DNA of 64,000 bases, taken from contig NZ_MAHX01000021.1 of NCBI RefSeq assembly GCF_002023715.1, forward strand, positions 310,001-374,000. Direction: 5' to 3'. A model generated the notes under the pieces. It searched no databases and was not told the origin of the DNA. It was given only the letters and a program-made list of their open reading frames with translations. The first letter of the stretch is position 1. Every line of letters starts with the position of its first letter. The stretch is from Elizabethkingia occulta. Its GTDB lineage: Bacteria; Bacteroidota; Bacteroidia; Flavobacteriales; Weeksellaceae. Of the stretch, positions 1 through 7,621 are shown piece by piece. The translations under genes and the position numbers were made by a program.

Positions 1-1
1 T

Positions 2-439
2 TTTGCTTTTCTTAGATATTGGCAAAAGTATAAGCAAAAAGGCAGATTAGGAGAATGGGATTTTTATTTTCATGGATTTCATTGTTGCTTTACTAATAGA
101 GAAACAAAGCAGTATATTGAAGTTTCTATTGTTTTTGGATTAGAGTTTGGTGATCTAGACCCTTATTTTTTCACTCAATATATAAAATCATCTTCTAAGT
201 ATTATCCTCTACCCATTGGGATTTATGAAGATTATCATGACGGAGCGAGAATAAATCAAATTATGACTGACCTTGGAAAGTTTGAAAAAATGAATTCAGA
301 CTTTGATCACCATTCGGGTACAGTCATTAAGAATAGAGAAAATAAAATAGAAACAGGAACAATTTGCAATCTTCGAAATGAAACTAATAAAAAAATAAAA
401 TTCAAGTTTTTTAAATTTTTGCTACAAAGATTAAACTAA
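2..439 (+). CDS. Partial hypothetical protein, possibly DUF6896-like (5' end outside window)
   Basis: An open frame enters from the left edge and runs 145 codons to a TAA at 437-439; its start lies outside the window. The visible part has the pattern WDFYFHGFHCCFTN, then IEVSIVFG, then LDPYFFTQYIKSS and YEDY, which resembles my recollection of small DUF6896 proteins. It is acidic and aromatic in the middle with a basic, phenylalanine-rich tail. No catalytic motif is evident. It is separated by 64 bases from the ClbS/DfsB-like gene on the same strand. The family assignment is tentative; that the frame is coding is fairly safe from its length and composition. Confidence 0.6.
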   Translation, partial: FAFLRYWQKYKQKGRLGEWDFYFHGFHCCFTNRETKQYIEVSIVFGLEFGDLDPYFFTQYIKSSSKYYPLPIGIYEDYHDGARINQIMTDLGKFEKMNSDFDHHSGTVIKNRENKIETGTICNLRNETNKKIKFKFFKFLLQRLN

Positions 440-503
440 TACATTTTGATGATGAAAAGATTAATTTTATTTCCAAATTTTTATTAAAACAGAGCCTAAT
501 ATA

Positions 504-1013
504 ATGCCTATCCCTACAAATAAAGAAGAACTATTAAAAGCTATAGAAAAAAACTACAGCAAATTAAAAAGTGAGCTGGAGACTATCTCTGTTGAGGAAG
601 TAACAGTAAAAGAGTTAGATGGCCACGCAAAAGGCGCATATATGAGCATTAATAATCTGTTGGCATATCTTATAGGATGGGGCGAATTGGTGCTAAAATG
701 GAATAAATATAAAACAGAAAATAAGCCTGTAGATTTTCCTGAGACAGGTTATAAGTGGAATGAGTTAGGTAAGCTAGCACAGAAGTTCTATGAAGATTAT
801 TATGACGATGACTTCAATACGTTGATCCAAAAACTTGACAATACAGTTAAGAAAATTACGGAGCTTATTGAAAGTAAAACAAATGATGAGCTTTATGGTG
901 CAGGTTGGTATGAGAAGTGGACATTAGGAAGGATGATTCAATTTAATACGGCATCACCTTATACCAATGCCAGAGGAAGAATCAGGAAATGGAAGAAAGA
1001 AAAGAGCTTATGA
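504..1013 (+). CDS. ClbS/DfsB family four-helix bundle protein (DUF1706)
   Basis: This 169-residue soluble protein opens with PTNKEELL and has the helical layout of the ClbS/DfsB (DUF1706) family, with SINNLLAYLIGWG in the second helix and GWYEKWTLGRMIQFN near the end. The family includes ClbS, the colibactin self-resistance protein, and DfsB of the Geobacillus/Bacillus DinB-like fold; most members have no known substrate. There is no signal peptide, so it should be cytoplasmic. Its stop TGA overlaps the preferred start of the next gene in an ATGA junction at 1010-1013, so the two are probably co-translated. Family is confident, function is not. Confidence 0.85.
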   Translation: MPIPTNKEELLKAIEKNYSKLKSELETISVEEVTVKELDGHAKGAYMSINNLLAYLIGWGELVLKWNKYKTENKPVDFPETGYKWNELGKLAQKFYEDYYDDDFNTLIQKLDNTVKKITELIESKTNDELYGAGWYEKWTLGRMIQFNTASPYTNARGRIRKWKKEKSL

Positions 1014-1519
1014 AACCAATAACAGAAACTGAAAGACTTTTGCTTAGAGAACTTGCTCCTGATGATGCAAAAGATTTCTACAATTTGAATTTAAATCCGA
1101 GTGTTATAAAATATACAGGAGATAAAGCTTTTCAGAATATCGATGAAGCCAAAGAATTTTTGGAAAATTATCAGGATTATAGACTCAACGGATATGGGCG
1201 TTGGGCAGTAATAAGTAAAGATAATAATGAATTTTTGGGGTGGTGTGGATTAAAATATAGCAGTAGCACCAACGAAACAGATATTGGATTCCGCTTTTTT
1301 GAACATTACTGGAACAAAGGTTTTGCGACTGAAAGTGCCCGTGCATGTATTGATTATGGCTTCGAAAAACTAAACCTTAACAGGATAGTTGGGAGAGCAA
1401 TGCTGGAGAATAAAGCTTCGGTAAATGTACTAGAGAAAATAGGCTTGCAGTATTTAGAAGAATTTGATTTTGATGGTCATAGAGGTGTAATCTATACAAT
1501 AGAAAGTAGGACTCCTTAG
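1010..1519 (+). CDS. GNAT family N-acetyltransferase (RimJ/RimL-like)
   Basis: A GNAT acetyltransferase of about 169 residues that transfers acetyl from acetyl-CoA to an unidentified amine. It begins ITETERLLLREL, typical of the Acetyltransf_3 (RimJ/RimL) subgroup, and carries the acetyl-CoA loop region around GFRFFEHYWNKGFATE with RMLENKASVNVLEKIGL-like continuation (here RAMLENKASVNVLEKIG). An in-frame ATG at 989 would add seven residues, but the ATG at 1010 overlaps the upstream stop by four bases and starts right before the conserved domain, so 1010 is preferred. Cytoplasmic. The substrate cannot be read from the sequence. Confidence 0.88.
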   Translation: MKPITETERLLLRELAPDDAKDFYNLNLNPSVIKYTGDKAFQNIDEAKEFLENYQDYRLNGYGRWAVISKDNNEFLGWCGLKYSSSTNETDIGFRFFEHYWNKGFATESARACIDYGFEKLNLNRIVGRAMLENKASVNVLEKIGLQYLEEFDFDGHRGVIYTIESRTP

Positions 1520-1620
1520 TACTGAAATTATTGATACAGGATTATTTTATCATTTTGTTATTTAGGGAACTTAGCAAACAGCACAAAGAGTTAATTCATA
1601 ATTGAAAATGTCATAAGAAA

Positions 1621-1653
1621 AGCCTTGTCAGAGTTTCAAACTTTGACAAGGCT
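1621..1653. repeat. Palindromic repeat copy A (16-bp arms); terminator-like on the minus strand
   Basis: Two 16-base arms, 1621-1636 and 1638-1653, pair with one G.T wobble around a single C; the core reads GAGTTT-C-AAACTT. It lies between convergent genes. Read on the minus strand it is followed by TTTTCTTAT, so it could terminate the ohrR-ohr-DUF1304 operon. Related hairpins with other arms occur at 11164, 22104 and 40803. Confidence 0.75.
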
Positions 1654-1674
1654 AAATATAGTATAATGAACAAT

Positions 1675-2043
1675 TTATCTCGAAAGCAGTACAAATACAA
1701 GAGCCAGTAATGCCGGAACAGCCTGTACAAAAAAGATCTTTTTACTGGCTGTAACTGCACCGAAGATTCCGGCAACAGCTACACAACCCAGAAAGAATAA
1801 ACGTACGTTATTACTCCATTCCGGATTTTCTATAAAAAATGACCAGATTAGGCCAGCTGCAAGAAAGCCATTGTACAAGCCCTGATTAGCAGCTAAACCT
1901 TTGGTAGATTTGAACAAATCATGAGGTAAAGCACGCCCAAAAGCTTTTTTACCAGCTGTTTCCCATGCAAACATTTCCATCCACAAAATATACAAATGTT
2001 CTATGGCTACAATACCAGTAAGGATAATAGCGATGATCTGCAT
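1675..2043 (-). CDS. DUF1304 family integral membrane protein
   Basis: A 122-residue membrane protein with four hydrophobic helices, spanning the inner membrane. The N-terminal helix ends in AIEHLYILWMEMFAW, followed by a KAFGRALPHDLF loop and NQGLYNGFLAAGLIW, which is the DUF1304 pattern. The family's biochemical role is unknown to me. It is the last gene of a minus-strand group ohrR-ohr-DUF1304, ten bases downstream of ohr, so it is likely induced with the peroxide-resistance genes. Its transcript probably ends at the hairpin at 1621-1653. Family call confident, function unknown. Confidence 0.85.
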   Translation of the reverse strand: MQIIAIILTGIVAIEHLYILWMEMFAWETAGKKAFGRALPHDLFKSTKGLAANQGLYNGFLAAGLIWSFFIENPEWSNNVRLFFLGCVAVAGIFGAVTASKKIFFVQAVPALLALVFVLLSR

Positions 2044-2053
2044 TTCTTTGGTA

Positions 2054-2476
2054 TTAATTGTTAGATACTGTAAGCTTTACTTCGATATTTCCCCTGGTTG
2101 CATTAGAATATGGACATACCTGATGTGCTTTCTCAATCAAGTCCTGTGCTTCTTCTATTGTAACTCCCGGTATATTCGCATGAAGCTCTGCCTCCAGACC
2201 AAATCCACCATTTTCAATTTGCCCGATACCTACTTTTGCTGTTACTGTTGTTTCACCGGTTTTAATTTTAGCAGATTTAATTACTAAATTCAAAGCGCTG
2301 TCAAAACATGCTGCATAACCAGCTGCAAATAACATTTCAGGGTTTGCATAGTCATCATTAGCACCGCCTAATGCTTTTGGATAACGAACCTCCAGATCCA
2401 AAATTCCGTTGTCGCTTTTTACATGTCCGTTTCTTCCACCGGTGGCTGTAGCACCTATGGTGTACAATGTTTTCAT
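2054..2476 (-). CDS. ohr: Organic hydroperoxide resistance protein (OsmC/Ohr family peroxidase)
   Basis: Ohr is a cytoplasmic thiol peroxidase that reduces organic and lipid hydroperoxides, using lipoylated proteins as reductant in studied species. The 140-residue length is typical. It starts MKTLYTIGATATGGRNGHV, and both catalytic cysteines are present: Cys57 in AACFDSAL and Cys121 in VCPYSNATRGN. The gene lies five bases downstream of a MarR-type regulator carrying the OhrR sensor cysteine, so co-transcription and peroxide induction are likely. Identification is firm from both cysteine motifs and the neighbour. Confidence 0.96.
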   Translation of the reverse strand: MKTLYTIGATATGGRNGHVKSDNGILDLEVRYPKALGGANDDYANPEMLFAAGYAACFDSALNLVIKSAKIKTGETTVTAKVGIGQIENGGFGLEAELHANIPGVTIEEAQDLIEKAHQVCPYSNATRGNIEVKLTVSNN

Positions 2477-2481
2477 ATTTA

Positions 2482-2904
2482 TTAATTTAAAGTTGTTAAT
2501 ATTTTTTCAGTTATTTTTTTTAATTGTATAAGTTCTTCTCTTGGAATTTTCATGTTTTTCAAAAATTGTTTCGGAATGCTGGCAGCTTTCTTTTGCAGTT
2601 TCTCACCTTCAGAGGTCAGTCTTATCTTTACAATCCGTTCATCCTCTTTGCTTCTTTCCCGTATAACTATCTTTTTTAGCTCCAGACGCTTTAGCAATGG
2701 AGTAAGCGTACCGCTGTCCAAATATAGTTTTTCTCCTAGTTGAGAAACCGATTGTTCTTGGTGCTCCCAAAGAACCATGAGAACCAGATACTGTGGATAG
2801 GTTACATCCAATTTGTCCAAAAGTGGACGATACCAGTTTATGATTTCCTTTGAGAGCGCATATACTGGAAAACATAGTTGGTTGTCTAGTTTTAGTTGTT
2901 GCAT
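2482..2904 (-). CDS. ohrR: OhrR, MarR family peroxide-sensing repressor
   Basis: A 140-residue MarR-family winged-helix repressor. The N terminus contains LDNQLCFPVYALSKEI, placing Cys11 where one-cysteine OhrR sensors carry their peroxide-reactive thiol, and the winged helix includes YPQYLVLMVLWEH and LDSGTLTPLLKRLE. Oxidation of the cysteine releases the repressor from DNA in characterised OhrR proteins. It heads the operon with ohr and DUF1304. A perfect 28-bp palindrome lies 30 bases upstream of its start, so autoregulation is expected. Confidence 0.93.
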   Translation of the reverse strand: MQQLKLDNQLCFPVYALSKEIINWYRPLLDKLDVTYPQYLVLMVLWEHQEQSVSQLGEKLYLDSGTLTPLLKRLELKKIVIRERSKEDERIVKIRLTSEGEKLQKKAASIPKQFLKNMKIPREELIQLKKITEKILTTLN

Positions 2905-2934
2905 ATTTTTTATTTCTTCTTATTCAAATTTACT

Positions 2935-2962
2935 AAAATTAAATTGTGCACAATTTAATTTT
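2935..2962. promoter_or_regulatory. Probable OhrR operator: perfect 28-bp palindrome
   Basis: The 14-base half site AAAATTAAATTGTG is followed at once by its exact reverse complement, giving a 28-bp perfect palindrome centred between 2948 and 2949. Characterised OhrR operators are AT-rich palindromes containing AATTGTA/TACAATT-type halves, close to this one. It sits 30 bases upstream of ohrR and nothing else nearby explains it. Confidence 0.8.
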
Positions 2963-3095
2963 GATTGTTTAATATTATTCTCCTGATTGATATTCTGTAT
3001 ATACCTTGTAAAATATTACTAACAGTGAGTTTGTTTACCGTGGTCAGGTTTATAATTACCGTAATTTGTTTAAATGATTGATGTTGCGGTTATTT

Positions 3096-3103
3096 TACTT
3101 TTG
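3096..3103 (+). promoter_or_regulatory. Candidate -7 element TACTTTTG for the SDR-like gene
   Basis: TACTTTTG matches the Bacteroidota -7 consensus TAnnTTTG and lies upstream of the gene at 3194. A TTG at 3078-3080 is a possible -33 element, but the 15-base spacer is short. Confidence 0.4.
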
Positions 3104-3193
3104 CTTTATATCGATAAAACATAAAGTAATAAAAATGTAGAGGTGAAAAATTAAATGAGAATAATTAAATTTGATTCACAACAAAAATACAAT

Positions 3194-3856
3194 ATGAAAC
3201 TAAAGGTCATTATAACCGGAGCAACAGGAATGGTAGGAGAGGGAGTGTTACAGGAGAGTATCAGTAATCCGAATGTAGAAAAAATCCTTTTAATTAACCG
3301 TAAGCCTAGTGGTTATACACATCCAAAGGTTGAAGAAATATTACACAGTGATTTTAGTAATATCTCAGCATTGACTAGTCAGGTTGGAGGATATGATGCC
3401 TGTTTTTTTTGTCTTGGTGTTTCTTCTATAGGAATGAATGAAGAACAATATACTAAAGTTACTTATGATCTGACATTGGGATTTGCTAAAACTATGGCAG
3501 AAGTTAACCCTCAGATGACCTTTTGCTATGTTTCCGGTGCCAGCACAGATAGCACCGAGAAAGGAAAACAAATGTGGGCACGTGTAAAAGGTAAGACTGA
3601 AAATGACTTGATGAAACTTCCGTTCAAAGCTGTTTACAATTTTCGTCCCGGTTTTATGAAACCTACGAAAGGCGCTAAAAATATAAAAAGCTTCTTTAAA
3701 TTCATCAATGCTATTTATCCGGTTCTAAGGGCTATTAGCTCCACTTATTTCCTCACGCTGGAAGAGGTAGGAAAAGCCATGATTAATGCTGCATTGCGTG
3801 GCTATCCAAAACATGTCTTGGAAGTGGGTGATATCAAGAAACTCTCAATTGGATAA
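3194..3856 (+). CDS. NAD(P)-binding Rossmann-fold protein (atypical SDR, HTATIP2/NmrA-like)
   Basis: The protein begins MKLKVIITGATGMVGEGVL, containing the GxTGxxG dinucleotide-binding loop of extended/atypical short-chain dehydrogenases. It has a YDACFFCLG segment and a FCYVSGASTD strand like HTATIP2-type oxidoreductases, then a FRPGFMKPTKGA stretch. About 220 residues, cytoplasmic. An in-frame ATG at 3155 would add 13 residues before the Rossmann fold; 3194 is preferred because the fold begins there. Substrate unknown. It is divergent from the OhrR operon and could share its regulatory region, which is an inference from position only. Confidence 0.8.
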   Translation: MKLKVIITGATGMVGEGVLQESISNPNVEKILLINRKPSGYTHPKVEEILHSDFSNISALTSQVGGYDACFFCLGVSSIGMNEEQYTKVTYDLTLGFAKTMAEVNPQMTFCYVSGASTDSTEKGKQMWARVKGKTENDLMKLPFKAVYNFRPGFMKPTKGAKNIKSFFKFINAIYPVLRAISSTYFLTLEEVGKAMINAALRGYPKHVLEVGDIKKLSIG

Positions 3857-3883
3857 TTTTATAATATAGTTTACCAAATAAGT

Positions 3884-4834
3884 ATGAGGAAAATATATTT
3901 ATGGAGTATAAGTTTGTTTACCATTTTAGTCGGAGCACAGGAACGCTATGAAGCTTTTGGCGTTAATAATAAATATGGTATCGTAGAGATACAGAATCAA
4001 AAAGAATATGTGGCGCCTGATTACAGTGATATCAACTTATTGGTTACAGATTATCTGGCGCTCCAAAATGGGAATCAGGTAAGTTTTTATTCCAGAGAAA
4101 CCGGAGAGAAAACAGTATTGGACAAAGTAAAATGGCAGAATGTTTATTTGAATGATAAGAAATATGAACATTTTCAGGATGCCAATAATAGTTACCTTAT
4201 TGCTGACCGATTTAAAGAGAAAATAATTTTATCCCGTAAATATTCGAGTGTTGACAATCAGTTTTTTAAAGAAGGGCGAAAATATTTTGTCGGTGTTCAC
4301 GATCATAAACTGGATATTTATAAGAGCTCAGATATAACAAAACCTTTGATAAAAGATGTGAAAGCATCCGGATATTTTACAGATTTTTATACAAAGACCG
4401 GAACTGCAGAGGTAAAGCAACTGCATATATTTTACGGTGAAGGAATGGTAAATGTATATAATGATCACCTGAAACTGATTAAAAGCTACAAAGGAAATGC
4501 TGCCGGATTGGGAGATCTTAACGATATAATGGAAAAGGATTACAAACAGGTATTGCGACCTCCAAGTGTCAGTAATGTTTTCGCCGGAGAGTTTTGGTGG
4601 AAGGGAAAAACTACAGGTGGAAAAACAAAGATTTGGAACCGGAAAAATCCTAGTAAAAGCTTTGTAATAAATGGTGATTATGGTATTTGGGATGTGAAAT
4701 TCAATGATCAATGGTTAGATATTCGAAATAGAGATCGAACAAAGTTATACAAGTTTAGAGTAGATATGGAGAACAAAAAAATAATTCTTCCTCAAAAGTA
4801 TCAGGAAGAGTTGTCACCTGTATTTTCAGATTAA
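3884..4834 (+). CDS. Hypothetical secreted protein with WG-like repeat start
   Basis: A 316-residue protein with a signal peptide (MRKIYLWSISLFTILVGAQ, cleavage after Ala-Gln region). The mature part starts with NNKYGIVEIQNQKEYVAP and YSDINLL, which resembles a WG repeat unit (KYG.vd..G..v.p.yd.i). The rest is rich in aromatic and lysine residues with no catalytic motif I recognise. It probably acts in the periplasm or at the surface. It follows the SDR-like gene by 27 bases on the same strand and may be co-transcribed. Function unknown. Confidence 0.75.
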   Translation: MRKIYLWSISLFTILVGAQERYEAFGVNNKYGIVEIQNQKEYVAPDYSDINLLVTDYLALQNGNQVSFYSRETGEKTVLDKVKWQNVYLNDKKYEHFQDANNSYLIADRFKEKIILSRKYSSVDNQFFKEGRKYFVGVHDHKLDIYKSSDITKPLIKDVKASGYFTDFYTKTGTAEVKQLHIFYGEGMVNVYNDHLKLIKSYKGNAAGLGDLNDIMEKDYKQVLRPPSVSNVFAGEFWWKGKTTGGKTKIWNRKNPSKSFVINGDYGIWDVKFNDQWLDIRNRDRTKLYKFRVDMENKKIILPQKYQEELSPVFSD

Positions 4835-4889
4835 ATATGATGAGAAACAATTAATAGAAACAGAATAAAAACACTAACAAAAACACACG

Positions 4890-5897
4890 ATGCACACCGG
4901 AAAACGTTACACCCCTTTTGAATTCGCAAAATGGACGAAAAGAGATACCTTCTTAATGCTGATTATTGCTACAGTCCCGACTATTTTATATGTCATAGGA
5001 TGGAAATTTATAGGATTGCCCTGGCAGCCTGTAGCCATCCTGGGAACAGCCGTAGCCTTTATTGTCGGATTTAAAAATAATGCCAGTTACAACAGGATTT
5101 GGGAAGCCCGACAGATTTATGGCGCAATTATTAATGATAGCCGAAGCTTCGCTTACTCAGTTCGGGATACGCTAGGTGGGAAAGAATCTCTAGTTGTAAA
5201 AAAGATTTTCTACCGGCATTTTGCATGGCTTACAGCATTGAGATTTCAGCTGCGAGAACCACGTTCCTGGGAAAATATGAGCCAGAGAAGTAATTTTGTT
5301 TACCGGGAAAGCAGATACGAAATTCCGGAACTCAACTCTACTTTGGAAGAGGAATTGAAGTCTTATTTGCCCGGAGAAGAACTACAATATATTCTTTCTA
5401 AGAAAAATAAAGCAACTCAGCTTACAGCTCTACAATCCGAAGAATTGATCCGGTTGAAAAAAACAGGAGAGATTAATGATTTCGAATGGACACTATTACA
5501 GCAGTCTATTATAAAATTTACAGACGATCAGGGAAAAGCGGAGCGTATAAAGAATTTTCCGTATCCCCGAAATTTTGCTTCCATTGCAACGTACCTGCTT
5601 TTTATTTTTGTAATACTGGCACCTTTCGGTTTGGTAAAAGAAATGGATAAACTGGGCGAAGGTACCTTTATGCAAGGTTATACGGTATGGTTCAATATTC
5701 CTTTTTCAGCGATTATAACATGGGCATTTCATACACTGGATACAGTGGGAGAGAGTTCAGTAAATCCCTTTGAAGGAAGTGCCAATGATGTTCCGATTAC
5801 CCAGATTAGCCGTACAATAGAAATTGATATGCGCGATATGCTGGATGAAAGCGATCTTCCACAACCAATTACACCTAAAAACAATATTGTACTTTAA
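4890..5897 (+). CDS. Bestrophin family ion channel (UPF0187)
   Basis: A 335-residue inner-membrane protein of the bestrophin family, pentameric anion or cation channels. The N-terminal transmembrane segments include VPTILYVIGW and AVAFIVGFKNNASYNRIWEAR, the conserved region with the bestrophin NxxxxRxWE pattern. The C-terminal pair of helices spans IATYLLFIFVILAPFG and ITWAFHTLDTVGESSVNPFE, where DxxGE..NPFE is diagnostic. Thirty bases separate it from the CPA1 antiporter downstream, which suggests a joint role in ion homeostasis. Ion selectivity cannot be told from sequence. Confidence 0.92.
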   Translation: MHTGKRYTPFEFAKWTKRDTFLMLIIATVPTILYVIGWKFIGLPWQPVAILGTAVAFIVGFKNNASYNRIWEARQIYGAIINDSRSFAYSVRDTLGGKESLVVKKIFYRHFAWLTALRFQLREPRSWENMSQRSNFVYRESRYEIPELNSTLEEELKSYLPGEELQYILSKKNKATQLTALQSEELIRLKKTGEINDFEWTLLQQSIIKFTDDQGKAERIKNFPYPRNFASIATYLLFIFVILAPFGLVKEMDKLGEGTFMQGYTVWFNIPFSAIITWAFHTLDTVGESSVNPFEGSANDVPITQISRTIEIDMRDMLDESDLPQPITPKNNIVL

Positions 5898-5927
5898 AAA
5901 CAAATCACTTAAAAACTTTATAAATCG

Positions 5928-7511
5928 ATGATTGAAAATTTTGTCTTTTACCTGGGATTGGTATTGGTAATCCTGCTGGCGATTATGCTGGCAAATAAAT
6001 TAAAAATTGCCTATCCCATACTATTGGTGGTAGCCGGGCTGCTCATAAGTTTTATTCCCGGAATTCCCCAAATAAAAATAGATCCCGAACTTATCTTTAT
6101 TATCTTTCTGCCACCACTTTTGTATGAAGCCGCTTTTGCAACCTCATGGAAAGAAATATGGAAACTACGGCGTATTATTACCAGCTTTGCTTTTATCGTT
6201 GTATTTCTAACGGCGCTGTCTGTTGCTGTTATCGCGAATGCCTATATTCCCGGATTCTCATTGGCTTTAGGTTTTGTCCTGGGCGGAATTGTTTCTCCTC
6301 CTGATGCTGTGAGTGCCGGAGCTATTCTGAAGTTTGTAAAGGTTCCTAAAAATCTGTCTACAGTACTGGAAGGTGAAAGCTTGTTCAACGATGCTTCTTC
6401 GCTTATTATTTTCCGTTTCGCCATGGTAGCTGTTGCTACAGGACAATTTATCTGGCAGGATGCTGCCACCAGCTTTGGATGGATGGTTGTTGGCGGAGTG
6501 GCAGTAGGCGTATTGCTCGCTTTTATTTTTCTGAAGGTTCATAAGTTATTTCCTTCAGATGTTAATATGGATACTATACTAAGTCTGGTAACGCCTTACA
6601 TCATGTATATTGCAGCTGAAGAGATTCATGCTTCGGGTGTACTGGCAGTTGTAAGTGGTGGATTATTCCTTTCTGTAAGAAGACATGAGTTTTTCCGTAC
6701 TTCCGAATCGCGGCTCAGGGGATCAAATGTCTGGGAGAGCTTTGCATTTCTGATTAACGGTATTGTTTTCCTTATTATTGGTCTGGATCTGCCAGAGATT
6801 CAGGAAGGATTACAGAATGAAGGAGTAGGACTTAGTGAAGCGGTTGGCTATGGAGTGATAGTTACTCTTACCCTTATTGTTGTACGTTTTATTGCAGCCT
6901 TTGGTGCAGTTATTGTAACTCTTATTGCCCGTAATTTTATCAATGTAGCAGACCGTAATCCGGGAACGAAAGCACCTTTGTTATTCGGTTGGACAGGAAT
7001 GCGAGGAGTGGTTTCGCTGGCAGCAGCTTTATCTATTCCGGTGCATATGGATAACGGAGAACTCTTCCCACATCGGAATCTGATACTCTTCATTACTTTT
7101 ATTGTAATACTGATTACATTGATTGTACAGGGGCTTACTTTACCTGCATTGATATGTAAGCTAAAGCTCTCACCGGATTCGGGAGACTATTTGTCGAAAG
7201 TGGAGGCAGAAGATGTTTTGAGAAAGGGAATGCGACATGCAGCTTTTACTTATCTCAATGAAAATTACAGCCATCGGAAAAGCGATAATGAGTATTTCCG
7301 CAAAATGATAGATCAGTGGGAAAAAGAGGACAAAGAAGAATCTATCCGTAAATTCTCCGATGAAACCAAAGAAATGTATCTGAATGCTCTGGAAGAGCAA
7401 AGGGTTTGGCTAAGAGAGGAAAATAGGAACAATCCGCGTATGGATGAGGAATATATAAGACACTATCTGGTAAAACTGGATCTGGAAGAAGAAAGATTGA
7501 GAATTGGTTAA
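5928..7511 (+). CDS. CPA1 family Na+/H+ antiporter
   Basis: A 527-residue cation:proton antiporter. Twelve or so transmembrane helices fill the first ~410 residues. The transport-site helix reads VSPPDAVSAGAIL, with the ND-type carboxylate supplied by LFNDASSLIIFR, both hallmarks of the NhaP/CPA1 group; FLPPLLYEAAF near the start and GWTGMRGVVSLAAALSIP later are also conserved. A ~115-residue charged cytoplasmic tail rich in Glu and Lys follows and may be regulatory. It exchanges Na+ (or K+) for H+ across the inner membrane. Likely co-transcribed with the bestrophin gene. Confidence 0.93.
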   Translation: MIENFVFYLGLVLVILLAIMLANKLKIAYPILLVVAGLLISFIPGIPQIKIDPELIFIIFLPPLLYEAAFATSWKEIWKLRRIITSFAFIVVFLTALSVAVIANAYIPGFSLALGFVLGGIVSPPDAVSAGAILKFVKVPKNLSTVLEGESLFNDASSLIIFRFAMVAVATGQFIWQDAATSFGWMVVGGVAVGVLLAFIFLKVHKLFPSDVNMDTILSLVTPYIMYIAAEEIHASGVLAVVSGGLFLSVRRHEFFRTSESRLRGSNVWESFAFLINGIVFLIIGLDLPEIQEGLQNEGVGLSEAVGYGVIVTLTLIVVRFIAAFGAVIVTLIARNFINVADRNPGTKAPLLFGWTGMRGVVSLAAALSIPVHMDNGELFPHRNLILFITFIVILITLIVQGLTLPALICKLKLSPDSGDYLSKVEAEDVLRKGMRHAAFTYLNENYSHRKSDNEYFRKMIDQWEKEDKEESIRKFSDETKEMYLNALEEQRVWLREENRNNPRMDEEYIRHYLVKLDLEEERLRIG

Positions 7512-7621
7512 AGTATTTTGTCAGCTTAATCGTCTTACTATTATAAAGGCTGTTTACAGTCACGTTAAGATATAAAATATAAATTTCAAAGGCTGCGTTA
7601 TAAGTGGCTGTAAATTGTAAA

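Noticed and set aside
6242-6542. Two overlapping minus-strand frames opposite the CPA1 antiporter
   Set aside because: Shadows of a conserved transport-site region; high Ser/Asn content with no domain.
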